55,497 bases of DNA from Bacillus thuringiensis (GCF_014932895.1 NZ_JACYOF010000020.1:3198-58694), one strand, 5' to 3'; positions 18,143 through 32,630 are shown, numbered from the stretch's first letter. Numbers and translations: made by a program. The notes: generated by a model not told the origin, from the letters alone.

Positions 18143-21100
18143 TTGACAGGTCAACTAGTTCAATACGGACGCCACCGCCAACGAAGAAGTTATGCCCGTA
18201 TTAGTGAAGTATTAGAGTTACCAAATCTTATCGAAATTCAAACCTCTTCTTATCAGTGGTTTCTTGATGAGGGTTTGCGAGAAATGTTCCAAGACATTTC
18301 TCCGATTGAAGACTTTACGGGAAATCTATCGCTTGAATTTATCGACTACAGCTTAGGTGAACCTAAATACTCTGTAGACGAATGCAAAGAGCGTGATGTG
18401 ACGTATGCAGCACCACTTCGTGTAAAAGTGCGTCTAATCAACAAGGAAACTGGTGAAGTAAAAGAACAAGATGTGTTCATGGGAGATTTCCCACTCATGA
18501 CAGAGACTGGAACATTCGTAATTAACGGTGCAGAACGTGTTATCGTTTCCCAGTTAGTTCGCTCTCCAAGCGTATACTATAGTGGCAAAGTGGATAAAAA
18601 CGGAAAACGTGGTTTTACTGCTACTGTAATTCCAAACCGCGGAGCTTGGTTAGAGTATGAGACAGATGCTAAGGATGTTGTATATGTGCGTATTGACCGT
18701 ACGCGTAAACTTCCTGTAACTGTTTTGTTACGCGCATTAGGGTTTGGCTCTGATCAAGAAATCACCGAGCTTTTAGGTGATAACGAATACTTAAGCAACA
18801 CATTAGAAAAAGACAACACAGATAGCACAGAAAAAGCATTGCTTGAAATTTATGAGCGTCTACGCCCTGGTGAACCACCAACAGTAGAAAATGCAAAGAG
18901 CTTACTTGTGTCTCGTTTCTTCGATCCAAAGCGCTACGATTTAGCAAATGTAGGTCGCTATAAGATCAACAAAAAGTTACACATTAAAAACAGATTGTTT
19001 AACCAACGTTTAGCTGAAACATTAGTGGATCCAGAAACTGGTGAAATTTTAGCGACAGAAGGAACAATCTTAGATCGTCGTACACTGGATCGCATTTTAC
19101 CTTACTTAGAGAAAAACATTGGATTCAAAACAGCGAAGCCAATGGGTGGAGTGGTAGAAGGCGATGTTGAGCTGCAATCTATTAAGATTTATGCTCCTGA
19201 GTCAGAAGGCGAGCGCGTAATTAATGTAATTGGTAATGCGAATATTACTCGTGATGTAAAACACATCACACCAGGTGATATCCTTGCTTCTATCAGTTAC
19301 TTCTTCAACCTACTATATAAAGTAGGGGATACAGATGATATCGACCACTTAGGAAACCGTCGTCTGCGTTCTGTTGGAGAACTATTACAAAATCAATTCC
19401 GTATCGGTCTTTCTCGTATGGAACGTGTTGTTCGTGAGAGAATGTCGATTCAGGATACAAATGCAATTACACCACAGGCATTAATCAATATTCGTCCTGT
19501 TATTGCATCTATTAAAGAGTTCTTCGGAAGTTCTCAGTTATCTCAGTTCATGGACCAAACAAACCCATTAGCAGAGTTAACTCACAAACGAAGACTATCT
19601 GCATTAGGACCTGGTGGTTTAACGCGTGAGCGCGCAGGCTTTGAAGTGCGTGACGTTCACTATTCTCACTATGGTCGTATGTGTCCGATTGAAACACCAG
19701 AGGGACCAAACATCGGTTTGATTAACTCATTATCTTCGTTCGCGAAAGTAAATGAGTTTGGTTTCATTGAAACGCCATACCGTCGTGTTGACCCAGAAAC
19801 TGGTCTTGTAACAGGGCAGGTTGATTACTTAACGGCAGATGAAGAAGATAACTATGTTGTAGCCCAAGCGAATATGAAATTATCTGATGAAGGTGAATTC
19901 CTAAGTGAAGATATCGTAGCTCGTTTCCGTGGTGAAAACATTGTGACAAATAAAGAACGCATCGACTACATGGATGTATCTCCAAAACAAGTAGTGTCGG
20001 CAGCGACAGCTTGTATTCCGTTCTTAGAAAACGATGACTCTAACCGCGCACTTATGGGAGCGAACATGCAACGTCAGGCGGTTCCGTTAATGAATCCGGA
20101 ATCTCCGATTGTAGGTACAGGTATGGAGTACGTATCAGCAAAAGACTCAGGTGCTGCAGTAATTTGTAAACACCCTGGTATTGTTGAACGCGTAGAAGCA
20201 CGTGAAGTTTGGGTACGTCGCTATGTAGAAGTTGACGGTCAAACAGTAAAAGGCGACTTAGATCGCTACAAAATGCAGAAATTCATTCGTTCTAACCAAG
20301 GAACTTGCTACAACCAACGTCCAATCGTAAGTGTTGGAAATGAAGTTGTAAAAGGTGAAATCCTTGCGGATGGTCCTTCTATGGAATTAGGTGAACTAGC
20401 ACTTGGACGTAACGTGCTTGTTGGCTTCATGACTTGGGACGGTTATAACTACGAGGATGCGATCATTATGAGTGAGCGCCTTGTAAAAGATGATGTGTAC
20501 ACTTCTATTCATATTGAAGAATATGAGTCAGAAGCTCGTGATACGAAGCTTGGACCAGAAGAAATTACACGTGACATTCCGAACGTTGGGGAAGATGCAT
20601 TACGCAACCTTGACGAGCGCGGTATTATTCGCGTTGGTGCTGAAGTAAAAGATGGAGACCTACTTGTTGGTAAAGTAACACCTAAAGGTGTAACAGAGTT
20701 AACGGCAGAAGAACGTCTATTACATGCGATCTTCGGTGAAAAAGCACGTGAAGTACGTGATACATCACTACGTGTACCACACGGTGGTGGCGGTATTATC
20801 TTAGACGTAAAAGTATTCAACCGTGAAGATGGCGATGAATTGCCACCAGGCGTGAATCAACTTGTACGTGCATATATCGTTCAAAAACGTAAAATTTCTG
20901 AAGGTGACAAAATGGCCGGACGTCACGGTAACAAAGGTGTTATCTCTCGTATTTTACCAGAAGAAGATATGCCTTACTTACCAGACGGTACGCCAATCGA
21001 TATCATGTTAAACCCATTAGGGGTACCATCTCGTATGAATATCGGTCAGGTATTAGAGCTTCATCTTGGTATGGCAGCAAGATACCTTGGTATTCACATT

Positions 21101-21676
21101 GCAACACCAGTATTCGATGGTGCTCGTGAGGAAGATGTTTGGGGCACGATTGAAGAAGCTGGTATGGCAAATGACGCGAAAACAATCCTGTATGACGGAC
21201 GTACTGGTGAACCATTCGATAACCGCGTGTCTGTTGGTGTCATGTATATGATCAAACTTGCGCACATGGTTGACGATAAACTTCATGCTCGTTCTACTGG
21301 ACCATACTCACTTGTAACGCAGCAGCCTCTTGGAGGTAAAGCTCAGTTCGGTGGACAGCGTTTCGGTGAGATGGAGGTTTGGGCACTTGAAGCTTACGGT
21401 GCTGCTTATACTCTTCAAGAAATCTTAACAGTGAAGTCTGATGATGTTGTTGGACGTGTTAAGACGTACGAAGCAATCGTTAAAGGTGAAAATGTTCCAG
21501 AACCAGGCGTTCCTGAATCATTCAAAGTATTGATTAAAGAACTGCAAAGTTTAGGTATGGACGTTAAAATGATGTCTAGCGACGACACAGAAATTGAAAT
21601 GCGCGATACGGAAGATGACGATGATCATCAATCAGCAGATAAATTGAATGTCGAAGTTGAGACAACTAAGGAATAA
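18143..21676 (+). CDS. rpoB: RNA polymerase beta subunit
   Basis: Catalytic core subunit. 1177 residues from TTG 18143 ([20 protein letters not shown]), with SD GAGGGG just upstream; a GTG at 18134 is rejected on N-terminal similarity. The rifampicin pocket is wild type by eye: Q468, D471, H481 and S486 are all present in the [12 protein letters not shown]...[10 protein letters not shown] stretch. The C-terminal clamp part with [21 protein letters not shown] is intact, followed by an acidic tail from about 1145. The start codon lies in the inverted repeat AGTTGAC-AG-GTCAACT (18141-18156). rpoC follows after 37 bases. Confidence 0.98.
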   Translation: MTGQLVQYGRHRQRRSYARISEVLELPNLIEIQTSSYQWFLDEGLREMFQDISPIEDFTGNLSLEFIDYSLGEPKYSVDECKERDVTYAAPLRVKVRLINKETGEVKEQDVFMGDFPLMTETGTFVINGAERVIVSQLVRSPSVYYSGKVDKNGKRGFTATVIPNRGAWLEYETDAKDVVYVRIDRTRKLPVTVLLRALGFGSDQEITELLGDNEYLSNTLEKDNTDSTEKALLEIYERLRPGEPPTVENAKSLLVSRFFDPKRYDLANVGRYKINKKLHIKNRLFNQRLAETLVDPETGEILATEGTILDRRTLDRILPYLEKNIGFKTAKPMGGVVEGDVELQSIKIYAPESEGERVINVIGNANITRDVKHITPGDILASISYFFNLLYKVGDTDDIDHLGNRRLRSVGELLQNQFRIGLSRMERVVRERMSIQDTNAITPQALINIRPVIASIKEFFGSSQLSQFMDQTNPLAELTHKRRLSALGPGGLTRERAGFEVRDVHYSHYGRMCPIETPEGPNIGLINSLSSFAKVNEFGFIETPYRRVDPETGLVTGQVDYLTADEEDNYVVAQANMKLSDEGEFLSEDIVARFRGENIVTNKERIDYMDVSPKQVVSAATACIPFLENDDSNRALMGANMQRQAVPLMNPESPIVGTGMEYVSAKDSGAAVICKHPGIVERVEAREVWVRRYVEVDGQTVKGDLDRYKMQKFIRSNQGTCYNQRPIVSVGNEVVKGEILADGPSMELGELALGRNVLVGFMTWDGYNYEDAIIMSERLVKDDVYTSIHIEEYESEARDTKLGPEEITRDIPNVGEDALRNLDERGIIRVGAEVKDGDLLVGKVTPKGVTELTAEERLLHAIFGEKAREVRDTSLRVPHGGGGIILDVKVFNREDGDELPPGVNQLVRAYIVQKRKISEGDKMAGRHGNKGVISRILPEEDMPYLPDGTPIDIMLNPLGVPSRMNIGQVLELHLGMAARYLGIHIATPVFDGAREEDVWGTIEEAGMANDAKTILYDGRTGEPFDNRVSVGVMYMIKLAHMVDDKLHARSTGPYSLVTQQPLGGKAQFGGQRFGEMEVWALEAYGAAYTLQEILTVKSDDVVGRVKTYEAIVKGENVPEPGVPESFKVLIKELQSLGMDVKMMSSDDTEIEMRDTEDDDDHQSADKLNVEVETTKE

Positions 21677-21713
21677 TTGGGATAACCTGTAGACTAAAAG
21701 GGAGGTAGGCCCC

Positions 21714-24700
21714 TTGATAGATGTAAATAACTTTGAATATATGAAGATTGGACTTGCTTCACCTGACAAGATTCGTTCTTGGTCATACGGTGAAGTTAAG
21801 AAACCAGAAACAATTAACTATCGTACGTTAAAGCCTGAAAAAGATGGCTTGTTCTGTGAGCGTATTTTCGGACCACAAAAGGACTGGGAATGTCATTGCG
21901 GAAAATACAAACGTGTACGTTATAAAGGTGTAGTTTGTGATCGATGTGGCGTTGAAGTAACGCGTGCAAAAGTTCGTCGTGAACGTATGGGCCATATCGA
22001 ATTAGCTGCTCCTGTATCTCATATTTGGTATTTCAAAGGTATCCCGAGCCGCATGGGACTTGTCTTAGACATGTCCCCTCGCGCGCTTGAAGAAGTAATT
22101 TATTTCGCTTCTTATGTTGTAACAGAAAGTGGAGATACACCACTTGATAAGAAGCAATTACTTTCTGAAAAAGAATACCGTGCATATCGTGATCGATATG
22201 GTAGCACATTCCAAGCTGCTATGGGTGCAGAAGCGATTAAAAAGCTACTACAAGACATCGATTTAGATAAAGAAGTAGACTTCTTAAAAGAAGAATTAAA
22301 AACAGCACAAGGACAACGCCGTACTCGTGCTATTAAACGTCTAGAAGTATTAGAAGCATTCCGTAACTCTGGAAATGAACCATCTTGGATGATCTTAGAT
22401 GTTCTACCAGTTATCCCACCAGAACTACGCCCAATGGTACAGTTAGATGGTGGACGTTTTGCTACTTCTGACTTAAATGACTTATATCGTCGTGTAATTA
22501 ACCGTAACAACCGTTTAAAACGTCTATTGGACTTAGGTGCTCCTAGCATCATCGTTCAAAACGAAAAACGTATGTTACAAGAAGCTGTAGACGCATTAAT
22601 CGATAATGGTCGTCGTGGCCGTCCAGTTACTGGACCAGGTAACCGTCCATTAAAATCACTATCTCACATGCTTAAAGGTAAACAAGGACGTTTCCGTCAA
22701 AACTTATTAGGTAAACGTGTTGACTACTCTGGTCGTTCTGTAATCGTTGTAGGACCGAACTTAAAGATGTACCAATGTGGATTACCGAAAGAAATGGCGC
22801 TTGAACTGTTCAAACCTTTCGTTATGAAAGAGTTAGTTGAAAAAGGATTAGCACACAACATTAAGAGTGCAAAACGTAAAATCGAGCGTGTACAACCTGA
22901 AGTTTGGGACGTTTTAGAATCTGTGATCAAAGAACATCCAGTACTTCTAAACCGCGCACCAACGCTTCACCGTCTTGGTATCCAGGCGTTTGAACCTACA
23001 TTAGTAGAAGGTCGTGCAATCCGTCTTCACCCACTTGTATGTACTGCATACAACGCTGACTTTGACGGTGACCAAATGGCGGTTCACGTACCTTTATCAT
23101 CAGAAGCACAAGCAGAAGCTCGTCTTCTTATGTTAGCGGCACAAAACATCTTGAACCCGAAAGACGGTAAACCAGTTGTTACTCCATCTCAGGATATGGT
23201 ATTAGGTAACTACTACTTAACACTTGAGCGTGAAGGTGCAATCGGTGAAGGTATGGTCTTCAAAGATGCAAACGAAGCATTACTTGCATATCAAAATGGA
23301 TATGTACATCTTCATACACGTGTTGCAGTTGCTGCAAGTGCAGTAAACAACGCAACGTTTACTGAAGAGCAAAAAAGTATGCTTCTATTAACAACAGTTG
23401 GTAAATTAATATTTAACGAAATCTTACCAGAGTCGTTCCCTTATATTAATGAACCAACAAACTCAAACCTTGAAAAAGAAACACCAGCGAAATATTTCGT
23501 TGAAAAAGGTGCGAACATTAAAGAAATTATTGCTAGTCGCGAAGAAGTGGCGCCATTCAGCAAGAAAATCCTTGGTAACATCATTGCGGAAGTGTTCAAA
23601 CGTTTCAAAATTACAGAAACGTCTCGCATGCTTGACCGTATGAAAAACTTAGGATTTAAATACTCTACAAAAGCTGGTATTACAGTTGGGGTAGCTGACA
23701 TCCTTGTATTAGGTGAAAAAGATGAAATTCTCCACGAAGCGCAAGCAAAAGTAGATAACGTAATTAAACAATTCCGTCGCGGTTTAATCACGGAAGAAGA
23801 ACGTTACGATCGCGTTATCTCTATTTGGAGTAATGCAAAAGATGTTATCCAAGGAAAACTGATGAAATCCTTGAATAAACGCAACCCAATCTTCATGATG
23901 AGTGATTCCGGTGCCCGTGGTAACGCATCGAACTTTACTCAGCTTGCTGGTATGCGTGGTCTGATGGCCAATCCATCTGGTCGTATCATTGAACTTCCAA
24001 TCAAATCAAGTTTCCGTGAAGGTTTAACAGTACTTGAGTACTTCATCTCTACGCATGGTGCGCGTAAAGGTCTTGCCGATACAGCACTTAAAACTGCCGA
24101 TTCTGGTTACTTAACACGTCGTCTTGTTGACGTTGCACAAGACGTAATCGTTCGTGAAGATGATTGTGGAACAGATCGTGGTTTATTAATTGGTGCGATT
24201 AAAGAGGGTAATGAAGTTATTGAGTCATTATATGATCGTCTTGTTGGACGTTTTGCAAGAAAAACTGTAAAACATCCTGAAACAGGTGAAGTATTAGTTG
24301 CTGAAAATCAATTAATTACTGAAGATATCGCTCATATCGTTGAAAATTCGGGTGTTGAAACTGTAAACATTCGTTCAGCGTTTACGTGTAACACTCGCCA
24401 CGGTGTATGTAAGAAGTGTTACGGTCGTAACTTAGCAACTGGAACAGACGTAGAAGTAGGGGAAGCGGTAGGTATTATCGCAGCTCAATCTATCGGTGAG
24501 CCAGGTACACAGTTAACGATGCGTACATTCCATACAGGTGGGGTTGCCGGAGATGATATCACTCAAGGTTTACCTCGTATCCAAGAGATCTTCGAAGCTC
24601 GTAATCCGAAAGGTCAGGCAGTTATCAGTGAAATCGACGGTGTTATCGCAGCGATCAACGACGTTAAAGATCGCCAAGAAGTAGTTGTACAGGGTGAAGT

Positions 24701-25325
24701 TGAAGCTCGTACGTATGCTATTCCTTACGGTGCTCGTCTGAAAGTAACTCCAGGACAGCAAATTAGCCACGGTAAAGAGTTAACAGAAGGTTCTATTGAT
24801 CCGAAAGAATTACTAAAAGTAACGGACATTACAGCAGTTCAAGAATACTTATTACGTGAAGTTCAAAAAGTATACCGTATGCAAGGGGTAGAAATTGGTG
24901 ACAAACACGTAGAAGTAATGGTACGTCAAATGCTACGTAAAGTTCGCGTAAGTGATGCAGGTGAAACAGATGTATTACCAGGAACGTTACTAGATATCCA
25001 TCAGTTTACTGATGCGAATGCGAAGGTGTTACTGCAAGGTAAACAACCAGCAACAGCTAGACCTGTTCTACTTGGTATTACAAAAGCTTCCCTTGAAACA
25101 GATTCATTCTTATCTGCAGCATCGTTCCAAGAAACAACTCGTGTCTTAACTGATGCAGCAATTAAGGGTAAACGCGATGAGCTTCTAGGATTGAAAGAAA
25201 ATGTTATTATCGGTAAACTTGTTCCTGCTGGAACAGGTATGAATCGTTATCGCAAAGTGGATCTTGTAAAAACAACACAAGATGACATGAATGTAGAAAA
25301 CGATGAAGTTTATGTGGAACAGTAA
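21714..25325 (+). CDS. rpoC: RNA polymerase beta' subunit
   Basis: Catalytic subunit carrying the active-site magnesium. 1203 residues from TTG 21714 (SD GGGAGGT at 21700-21706). Seen: N-terminal zinc finger with CHCG and CDRCG (about 60-78); NADFDGD at 447-453 whose three Asp bind Mg; bridge helix and trigger loop in the C-terminal half ([11 protein letters not shown]); and a second cysteine set in [14 protein letters not shown]. The length fits Firmicute beta' without the large proteobacterial insertion. Confidence 0.98.
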   Translation: MIDVNNFEYMKIGLASPDKIRSWSYGEVKKPETINYRTLKPEKDGLFCERIFGPQKDWECHCGKYKRVRYKGVVCDRCGVEVTRAKVRRERMGHIELAAPVSHIWYFKGIPSRMGLVLDMSPRALEEVIYFASYVVTESGDTPLDKKQLLSEKEYRAYRDRYGSTFQAAMGAEAIKKLLQDIDLDKEVDFLKEELKTAQGQRRTRAIKRLEVLEAFRNSGNEPSWMILDVLPVIPPELRPMVQLDGGRFATSDLNDLYRRVINRNNRLKRLLDLGAPSIIVQNEKRMLQEAVDALIDNGRRGRPVTGPGNRPLKSLSHMLKGKQGRFRQNLLGKRVDYSGRSVIVVGPNLKMYQCGLPKEMALELFKPFVMKELVEKGLAHNIKSAKRKIERVQPEVWDVLESVIKEHPVLLNRAPTLHRLGIQAFEPTLVEGRAIRLHPLVCTAYNADFDGDQMAVHVPLSSEAQAEARLLMLAAQNILNPKDGKPVVTPSQDMVLGNYYLTLEREGAIGEGMVFKDANEALLAYQNGYVHLHTRVAVAASAVNNATFTEEQKSMLLLTTVGKLIFNEILPESFPYINEPTNSNLEKETPAKYFVEKGANIKEIIASREEVAPFSKKILGNIIAEVFKRFKITETSRMLDRMKNLGFKYSTKAGITVGVADILVLGEKDEILHEAQAKVDNVIKQFRRGLITEEERYDRVISIWSNAKDVIQGKLMKSLNKRNPIFMMSDSGARGNASNFTQLAGMRGLMANPSGRIIELPIKSSFREGLTVLEYFISTHGARKGLADTALKTADSGYLTRRLVDVAQDVIVREDDCGTDRGLLIGAIKEGNEVIESLYDRLVGRFARKTVKHPETGEVLVAENQLITEDIAHIVENSGVETVNIRSAFTCNTRHGVCKKCYGRNLATGTDVEVGEAVGIIAAQSIGEPGTQLTMRTFHTGGVAGDDITQGLPRIQEIFEARNPKGQAVISEIDGVIAAINDVKDRQEVVVQGEVEARTYAIPYGARLKVTPGQQISHGKELTEGSIDPKELLKVTDITAVQEYLLREVQKVYRMQGVEIGDKHVEVMVRQMLRKVRVSDAGETDVLPGTLLDIHQFTDANAKVLLQGKQPATARPVLLGITKASLETDSFLSAASFQETTRVLTDAAIKGKRDELLGLKENVIIGKLVPAGTGMNRYRKVDLVKTTQDDMNVENDEVYVEQ

Positions 25326-25367
25326 AATTTTCCGTCGTAAATTTTGTATAAAAACAGCTAATCCTAG

Positions 25368-25397
25368 TTGACATTGTATGAGTCAAAATGTTACTAT
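25368..25397 (+). promoter_or_regulatory. Sigma-A promoter of the str operon
   Basis: TTGACA (25368-25373), 18-base spacer, TACTAT (25392-25397). Predicted start near 25404. Confidence 0.7.
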
Positions 25398-25438
25398 AAG
25401 CAAGGTTGCTCCTGAACGATGCTTTGGAGGATATTTAT

Positions 25439-25687
25439 ATGTCTTATCAAAAAGTGTCAAATGCTGAAAATGTAGTCGTTGGTCATAAACGCACATTGGA
25501 GGCAATCAAGAATGGTATAGTTAAAGAAGTTGTCATTGCGGAAGATGCTGATATGCGGTTAACCCATATTATCATTCGTACTGCCTTGCAACATAACATA
25601 CCCATAACCAAAGTTGAATCAGTTCGTAAGCTTGGAAAAGTTGCGGGGATTCAAGTGGGAGCTTCAGCAATAGGAATAATAAGTTAA
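25439..25687 (+). CDS. rplGB: L7Ae/L30e-family K-turn RNA-binding protein (YbxF/RplGB)
   Basis: 82-residue single-domain L7Ae-like protein. B. subtilis YbxF binds kink-turn RNAs and associates with ribosomes. Start ATG 25439 (MSYQKVSNAENVVVGHKR), SD TTGGAGGA at 25424-25431; an in-frame opening at 25406 has no support. Seen: GHKRTLEAIKNGIVKEVVIAEDAD, then the NIPITKVESVRKLGKVAGI stretch typical of the fold. A long terminator-like hairpin follows before rpsL. Confidence 0.9.
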   Translation: MSYQKVSNAENVVVGHKRTLEAIKNGIVKEVVIAEDADMRLTHIIIRTALQHNIPITKVESVRKLGKVAGIQVGASAIGIIS

Positions 25688-25691
25688 AACT

Positions 25692-25740
25692 GTTTTTGTG
25701 AGGAGAGAGCATTTGCTCTTCCTTGCAAAAACTTTGTTTT
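25692..25740 (+). terminator. Long terminator-like hairpin between rplGB and rpsL
   Basis: About 17 base pairs with one bulge (arms 25692-25711 and 25714-25732), starting GTTTTTG and ending CAAAAAC, followed by TTTGTTTT. It separates the K-turn-binding protein gene from rpsL within one operon. Confidence 0.65.
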
Positions 25741-25801
25741 CAACTAATAATGAACCACCTGGATATGTGGTCATACAAACATGCGAAGGGAGGATAATCA
25801 A

Positions 25802-26224
25802 ATGCCTACTATTAACCAATTAGTGAGAAATGGTCGTACTGATAAAGTATGGAAATCTAAATCACCTGCGTTAAACAAAGGATTCAACTCTTTAAAGAAA
25901 AAATCAACTGATATCTCTGCACCTCAAAAACGTGGTGTATGTACTCGTGTTGGTACAATGACTCCAAAGAAACCTAACTCAGCGTTACGTAAATACGCTC
26001 GTGTACGTTTAACAAACGGTATCGAGGTTACAGCTTACATCCCAGGTATCGGTCATAACCTACAAGAGCATAGCGTAGTATTAATTCGCGGTGGTCGTGT
26101 AAAGGATTTACCGGGGGTACGTTACCACATCGTTCGTGGTGCGCTTGACACAGCTGGTGTTGACAAACGTATGCAAGGACGTTCTAAATATGGTACTAAG
26201 CGACCAAAACCTGCTAAAAAATAA
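25802..26224 (+). CDS. rpsL: 30S ribosomal protein S12
   Basis: Decoding-centre protein. 140 residues from ATG 25802 ([12 protein letters not shown]), SD GGGAGGA at 25790-25796. Seen: [11 protein letters not shown] and [11 protein letters not shown], with the lysines that are changed in streptomycin-resistant mutants present in wild-type form. First ribosomal gene of the rpsL-rpsG-fusA-tuf set. Confidence 0.98.
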   Translation: MPTINQLVRNGRTDKVWKSKSPALNKGFNSLKKKSTDISAPQKRGVCTRVGTMTPKKPNSALRKYARVRLTNGIEVTAYIPGIGHNLQEHSVVLIRGGRVKDLPGVRYHIVRGALDTAGVDKRMQGRSKYGTKRPKPAKK

Positions 26225-26238
26225 TAACTTTAAAATGA

Positions 26239-26724
<486 letters not shown>

Positions 26725-26782
26725 GATTCAACGTAAAATAAATGTAAGCATAAACCGCTTTATTTGTCGCTTATGGAAGTGT

Positions 26783-26807
26783 GGAGAGGGAGAATGCCTC
26801 TCCCTTT
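26783..26807 (+). other. Hairpin with two alternative stems between rpsG and fusA
   Basis: GGGAGA/TCTCCC (26788-26793 with 26799-26804, extendable) or GGAGAGG/CCTCTCC (26783-26789 with 26797-26803) can form, but not both. No strong U tract follows. Possible RNA stability or processing element. Confidence 0.4.
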
Positions 26808-26932
26808 CGTTGGGCGCTCGTTTTACATAATGAGGGTACTGGACATACTGACATGTGTAACAATATAAAGTGGCTTTTTTGCTACTTAAAATAAAAAAAT
26901 CCAATCCATATATGGAAGGAGCAAGACACCAA

Positions 26933-29011
26933 ATGGCAAGAGAGTTCTCTTTAGAAAACACTCGTAATATTGGTATCATGGCTCACATCGATGCTGGTAA
27001 AACAACAGCAACTGAGCGTATTCTGTATTACACAGGACGTATTCATAAAATCGGTGAAACTCACGAAGGTGCATCTCAGATGGACTGGATGGAGCAAGAG
27101 CAAGAGCGTGGTATCACAATTACTTCTGCTGCAACTACAGCACAATGGAAAGGTCACCGTGTAAACATCATTGACACTCCAGGACACGTAGATTTCACAG
27201 TAGAAGTAGAACGTTCTTTACGCGTACTTGATGGCGCGGTAGCAGTACTTGATGCACAATCTGGTGTAGAACCACAAACAGAAACTGTTTGGCGTCAGGC
27301 TACTACTTACGGCGTACCTCGTATCGTATTCGTTAACAAAATGGATAAAATCGGTGCGGATTTCTTATACTCTGTAGGAACAATCCACGATCGTTTACAA
27401 GCAAACGCACATCCAATTCAGTTACCAATCGGTGCTGAAGATGAGTTCAATGGTATCATTGACCTTGTTGAAGAATGTGCTTACATGTACGGTAACGATT
27501 TAGGAACAGACATTCAACGTGTTGAAATTCCTGAAGAGCACAAAGAATTAGCTGAAGAATACCGTGGAAAACTTATTGAAGCGGTAGCTGAGCTTGATGA
27601 AGAAATGATGATGAAGTACCTAGAAGGTGAAGAAATCACTGTAGAAGAGCTTAAAGCTGGTATCCGTAAGGCTACAACTTCTGTAGAATTCTTCCCAGTA
27701 ATCTGTGGTTCTGCATTCAAAAATAAAGGTGTTCAAATTCTGTTAGACGCAGTTATCGACTACCTTCCATCTCCATTAGATGTACCTGCTATTAAAGGTA
27801 CTCTTCCGGATACAGATGAAGAAGTAGAACGTAAGTCTAGCGATGAAGAACCATTCGCAGCTCTAGCATTCAAAATCATGACTGACCCTTATGTTGGTAA
27901 GTTAACGTTCTTCCGTGTGTACTCTGGTGTGTTAAACTCTGGATCATACGTGAAAAACTCAACTAAAGGTAAGCGTGAGCGTGTAGGTCGTATCCTACAA
28001 ATGCACGCTAACAGCCGTGAAGAGATCTCAACAGTTTACGCTGGTGACATCGCTGCTGCTGTAGGTTTAAAAGATACTACTACTGGTGATACTCTTTGTG
28101 ACGAGAAGAGCCTTGTTATCCTTGAGTCTATGGAATTCCCAGAACCAGTTATCTCTGTAGCTATTGAACCAAAATCTAAAGCTGACCAAGATAAAATGGG
28201 TACAGCATTATCTAAGCTTTCTGAAGAAGATCCAACATTCCGTGCTCACACTGACCAAGAAACTGGCCAAACAATCATCGCTGGTATGGGTGAACTTCAC
28301 CTTGATATCATCGTTGACCGTATGCGCCGTGAATTCAAAGTTGAAGCAAACGTTGGTGCTCCTCAGGTAGCATACCGTGAAACTTTCCGCGCTGCTGCGA
28401 AAGTTGAAGGTAAGTTCGCTCGTCAATCTGGTGGTCGTGGACAATTCGGTCACGTTTGGATTGAGTTTGAACCTAACGAAGAAGGTAAAGGATTCGAATT
28501 CGAAAACAAGATCGTCGGTGGTGTTGTTCCACGTGAATACATCCCAGCTGTTGGAGCAGGTCTTGAAGATGCACTTAAAAATGGTGTACTAGCTGGTTAT
28601 CCACTAGTTGACATTAAAGCTGCATTAGTTGACGGATCTTACCATGATGTTGACTCCTCTGAGATGGCGTTCAAAATCGCTGCATCTATGGCACTTAAAG
28701 CTGCGGTTTCTAAATGTAGCCCAGTAATTCTTGAGCCAATGATGAAAGTTGAAGTTGTAATTCCTGAAGAGTACATGGGTGACATTATGGGTGACGTAAC
28801 ATCTCGTCGTGGACGTGTAGAAGGTATGGAAGCTCGCGGTAACGCACAAGTTGTTCGCGCTATGGTTCCACTTTCTGAAATGTTCGGTTATGCAACGTCA
28901 TTACGTTCTAACACTCAAGGACGCGGAACATTCTCTATGGTGTTTGACCACTATGAAGAAGTACCAAAGTCTGTTTCTGAAGAAATTATCAAAAAAAATA
29001 AAGGTGAATAA
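26933..29011 (+). CDS. fusA: Elongation factor G
   Basis: Translocase GTPase. 692 residues from ATG 26933 ([20 protein letters not shown]), SD GGAAGGA at 26914-26920. An in-frame opening 63 bases upstream is not conserved. Seen: G1 AHIDAGKT (17-24), the switch II region [13 protein letters not shown], and the five-domain EF-G layout through the C-terminal [19 protein letters not shown]. Lies between rpsG and tuf. Confidence 0.98.
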   Translation: MAREFSLENTRNIGIMAHIDAGKTTATERILYYTGRIHKIGETHEGASQMDWMEQEQERGITITSAATTAQWKGHRVNIIDTPGHVDFTVEVERSLRVLDGAVAVLDAQSGVEPQTETVWRQATTYGVPRIVFVNKMDKIGADFLYSVGTIHDRLQANAHPIQLPIGAEDEFNGIIDLVEECAYMYGNDLGTDIQRVEIPEEHKELAEEYRGKLIEAVAELDEEMMMKYLEGEEITVEELKAGIRKATTSVEFFPVICGSAFKNKGVQILLDAVIDYLPSPLDVPAIKGTLPDTDEEVERKSSDEEPFAALAFKIMTDPYVGKLTFFRVYSGVLNSGSYVKNSTKGKRERVGRILQMHANSREEISTVYAGDIAAAVGLKDTTTGDTLCDEKSLVILESMEFPEPVISVAIEPKSKADQDKMGTALSKLSEEDPTFRAHTDQETGQTIIAGMGELHLDIIVDRMRREFKVEANVGAPQVAYRETFRAAAKVEGKFARQSGGRGQFGHVWIEFEPNEEGKGFEFENKIVGGVVPREYIPAVGAGLEDALKNGVLAGYPLVDIKAALVDGSYHDVDSSEMAFKIAASMALKAAVSKCSPVILEPMMKVEVVIPEEYMGDIMGDVTSRRGRVEGMEARGNAQVVRAMVPLSEMFGYATSLRSNTQGRGTFSMVFDHYEEVPKSVSEEIIKKNKGE

Positions 29012-29054
29012 TTGATTTTTATCGATTGTTCAAGTATAACTACTTATGTAAGCT

Positions 29055-29084
29055 TAGAAAGTGGGACGTAAGTTTCACTTTCTA
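29055..29084 (+). other. Hairpin upstream of tuf
   Basis: Perfect 9-bp stem TAGAAAGTG/CACTTTCTA (29055-29063 with 29076-29084), 12-base loop, no U tract. It precedes the tuf SD by about 30 bases. Function unknown. Confidence 0.45.
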
Positions 29085-29128
29085 GTCTAAATATAAAATA
29101 ACCTATATAAACTAAGGAGGAATTTAGA

Positions 29129-30316
<1,188 letters not shown>

Positions 30317-30330
30317 TCTTAACTGATATA

Positions 30331-30363
30331 AAAAAACCTAAGGGATTTTCCCTTAGGTTTTTT
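30331..30363 (+). terminator. Strong terminator of the str operon
   Basis: 14-bp stem AAAAAACCTAAGGG/CCCTTAGGTTTTTT (30331-30344 with 30350-30363), then GTTTG. Confidence 0.93.
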
Positions 30364-30484
30364 GTTTGTGTTTATATAATGAATAAGATTATACTTTTAT
30401 ATTTTGACGAGTTTCTTCTATAGTAATATGAAAACAATAAAATAGAATCCAGAAACTGTAAAATGGATTCTGTTAGATGAAAAC

Positions 30485-30513
30485 TTGAAATTCTTTAAAG
30501 TGCCATGTATAAT
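30485..30513 (+). promoter_or_regulatory. S10 operon promoter P1
   Basis: TTGAAA (30485-30490), 17-base spacer, TATAAT (30508-30513). Confidence 0.75.
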
Positions 30514-30552
30514 AGCAAAAGTAGAGAAAAGCAGATGCAAACAAAAAGATGC

Positions 30553-30581
30553 TTGCATCTAGACGAATAACATTGTATAAT
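30553..30581 (+). promoter_or_regulatory. S10 operon promoter P2
   Basis: TTGCAT (30553-30558), 17-base spacer, TATAAT (30576-30581). The -10 is framed by the inverted repeat CATTG (30571-30575) and CAATG (30585-30589). It lies 68 bases downstream of P1 in tandem. Confidence 0.7.
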
Positions 30582-30694
30582 AGACAATGTTGGTCTTTGA
30601 CTGCGATGAAGTGGAAGGTTGCTGACACACCCGGCCGCTTTGCCATGGCATGGTGTGGGGAAATTTCCATGGAGAAGGTCTATTTTAGAAATAG

Positions 30695-31024
<330 letters not shown>

Positions 31025-31058
31025 TTTATATAACTTAAAAATGTAGGAGGTGTAACTC

Positions 31059-31691
31059 ATGACCAAAGGAATCTTAGGAAGAAAGATCGGTATGACTCAA
31101 GTATTTGCTGAGAACGGTGAGTTAATCCCAGTAACGGTAATCGCTGCTAATCCAAACGTTGTTCTTCAAAAGAAAACAACTGAAACTGATGGCTACAATG
31201 CAATCCAGTTAGGATTTGAAGACAAACGTGAAAAGTTAACTAACAAACCTGAACAAGGCCACACTGCTAAAGCATCTACAACTCCTAAGCGCTTCATTCG
31301 CGAAATCCGCGATGCAGACGTGGACGGATTAGAGGTTGGTCAAGAGGTAAAAGTTGATGTTTTCGCTACAGGTGAAATCGTTGACGTAACAGGAATTTCT
31401 AAAGGTAAAGGTTTCCAAGGTGTTATCAAACGCCACGGACAATCTCGCGGACCTATGTCTCATGGTTCTCGCTATCACCGTCGTCCAGGTTCAATGGGCC
31501 CAGTTGCTCCGAACCGTGTATTCAAAGGCAAAAAACTTGCTGGACGTATGGGTGGAGACCAAGTTACTATCCAAAACTTAGAAATCGTTCAAGTTGACAC
31601 TGAGCGCAACTTATTACTAGTAAAAGGTAACGTTCCAGGTGCTAAGAAATCTCTTGTAGTTGTTCAAGGCGCTGTGAAGGTTAGCAAATAA
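31059..31691 (+). CDS. rplC: 50S ribosomal protein L3
   Basis: Early-assembly protein with a loop reaching the peptidyl transferase centre. 210 residues. Seen: [14 protein letters not shown] at the N-terminus and [20 protein letters not shown], the central extension. SD AGGAGGTG at 31045-31052. Confidence 0.98.
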
Positions 31692-31716
31692 TTCACAATA
31701 GGAAGGAGGAATTCCA

Positions 31717-32340
31717 ATGCCAAAAGTTACTGTATATAACCAAACTGGTTCACAGGTTGGTGAAATCGAATTAGCTGAAGCTATTTTCGGTATCGAACCA
31801 AATGAAGCTGTACTTTTCGAAGCTGTAATGATGCAACGCGCATCTTTACGTCAAGGTACACATAAAGTAAAAACTCGCTCTGAAGTTCGCGGTGGTGGTC
31901 GTAAACCATGGCGCCAAAAAGGAACTGGACGTGCTCGTCAAGGTTCTATCCGCTCTCCTCAATGGCGTGGTGGTGGTACGGTATTCGGACCTACACCAAG
32001 AAGCTATGCGTACAAACTTCCTAAGAAAGTTCGTCGTTTAGCAATCAAATCTGCATTAGCTACTAAAGTAGTTGAGAACAACATTGTAGTTCTTGAGGAC
32101 CTAGTGTTAAATGCACCAAAAACAAAAGACATGGTAGCAGTACTTAAAGGATTAACTGTTGAAAAGAAAGCTCTTATCGTAACTGCTGATGCAAACGAAT
32201 CTGTAGAGTTATCTGCTCGCAATATCCCTGGAGTAACAGTAATCACTGCTGATGGCGTAAACGTTTTAGACGTGCTTCATCATGATAAGCTAATCATGAC
32301 AAAAGCGGCAGTGGAAAAAGTAGAGGAGGTGCTTGCATAA
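31717..32340 (+). CDS. rplD: 50S ribosomal protein L4
   Basis: Lines the peptide exit tunnel. 207 residues. The extended loop [18 protein letters not shown] (about 60-78) is intact and of normal length, the place of erythromycin-resistance mutations. In E. coli L4 represses the S10 operon; no L4-type leader can be asserted here. Overlaps rplW by one base. Confidence 0.97.
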
Positions 32341-32630
32341 TGAGAGATCCTCGTGATATCATTAAGCGCCCAGTTATCACTGAACGTTCTATGGAAATGA
32401 TGGCTGAAAAAAAATACACGTTCGATGTGGACGTTAAATCTAATAAAACAGAAGTTAAAGATGCTCTTGAAGCGATCTTTGGTGTTAAAGTAGAAAAAGT
32501 GAACATCATGAACTACAAGCCGAAAGCAAAACGCGTTGGTCGTCACGCTGGTTTTACTAGCCGTCGTCGTAAAGCAATCGTTAAGCTAACTGCTGACAGC
32601 AAAGAAATCGAAATCTTCCAAGGCGTTTAA
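32340..32630 (+). CDS. rplW: 50S ribosomal protein L23
   Basis: Sits at the tunnel exit, the docking point for trigger factor and SRP. 96 residues, [20 protein letters not shown]. The start ATG shares its A with the rplD stop (TAATG), so translation is coupled. SD GAGGAGGT lies in the rplD end. Confidence 0.97.

Noticed and set aside
19529-19612. Rifampicin-resistance substitutions in rpoB
   Set aside because: The pocket residues Q468, D471, H481 and S486 are the sensitive-type residues.
22112-22552. 146-codon open frame on the minus strand
   Set aside because: Lies wholly inside rpoC; residue make-up (S, R, F-rich) is that of an antisense shadow, with no SD.
26870-26932. In-frame upstream extension of fusA
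   Set aside because: Not similar to any EF-G N-terminus; SD sits directly before 26933.
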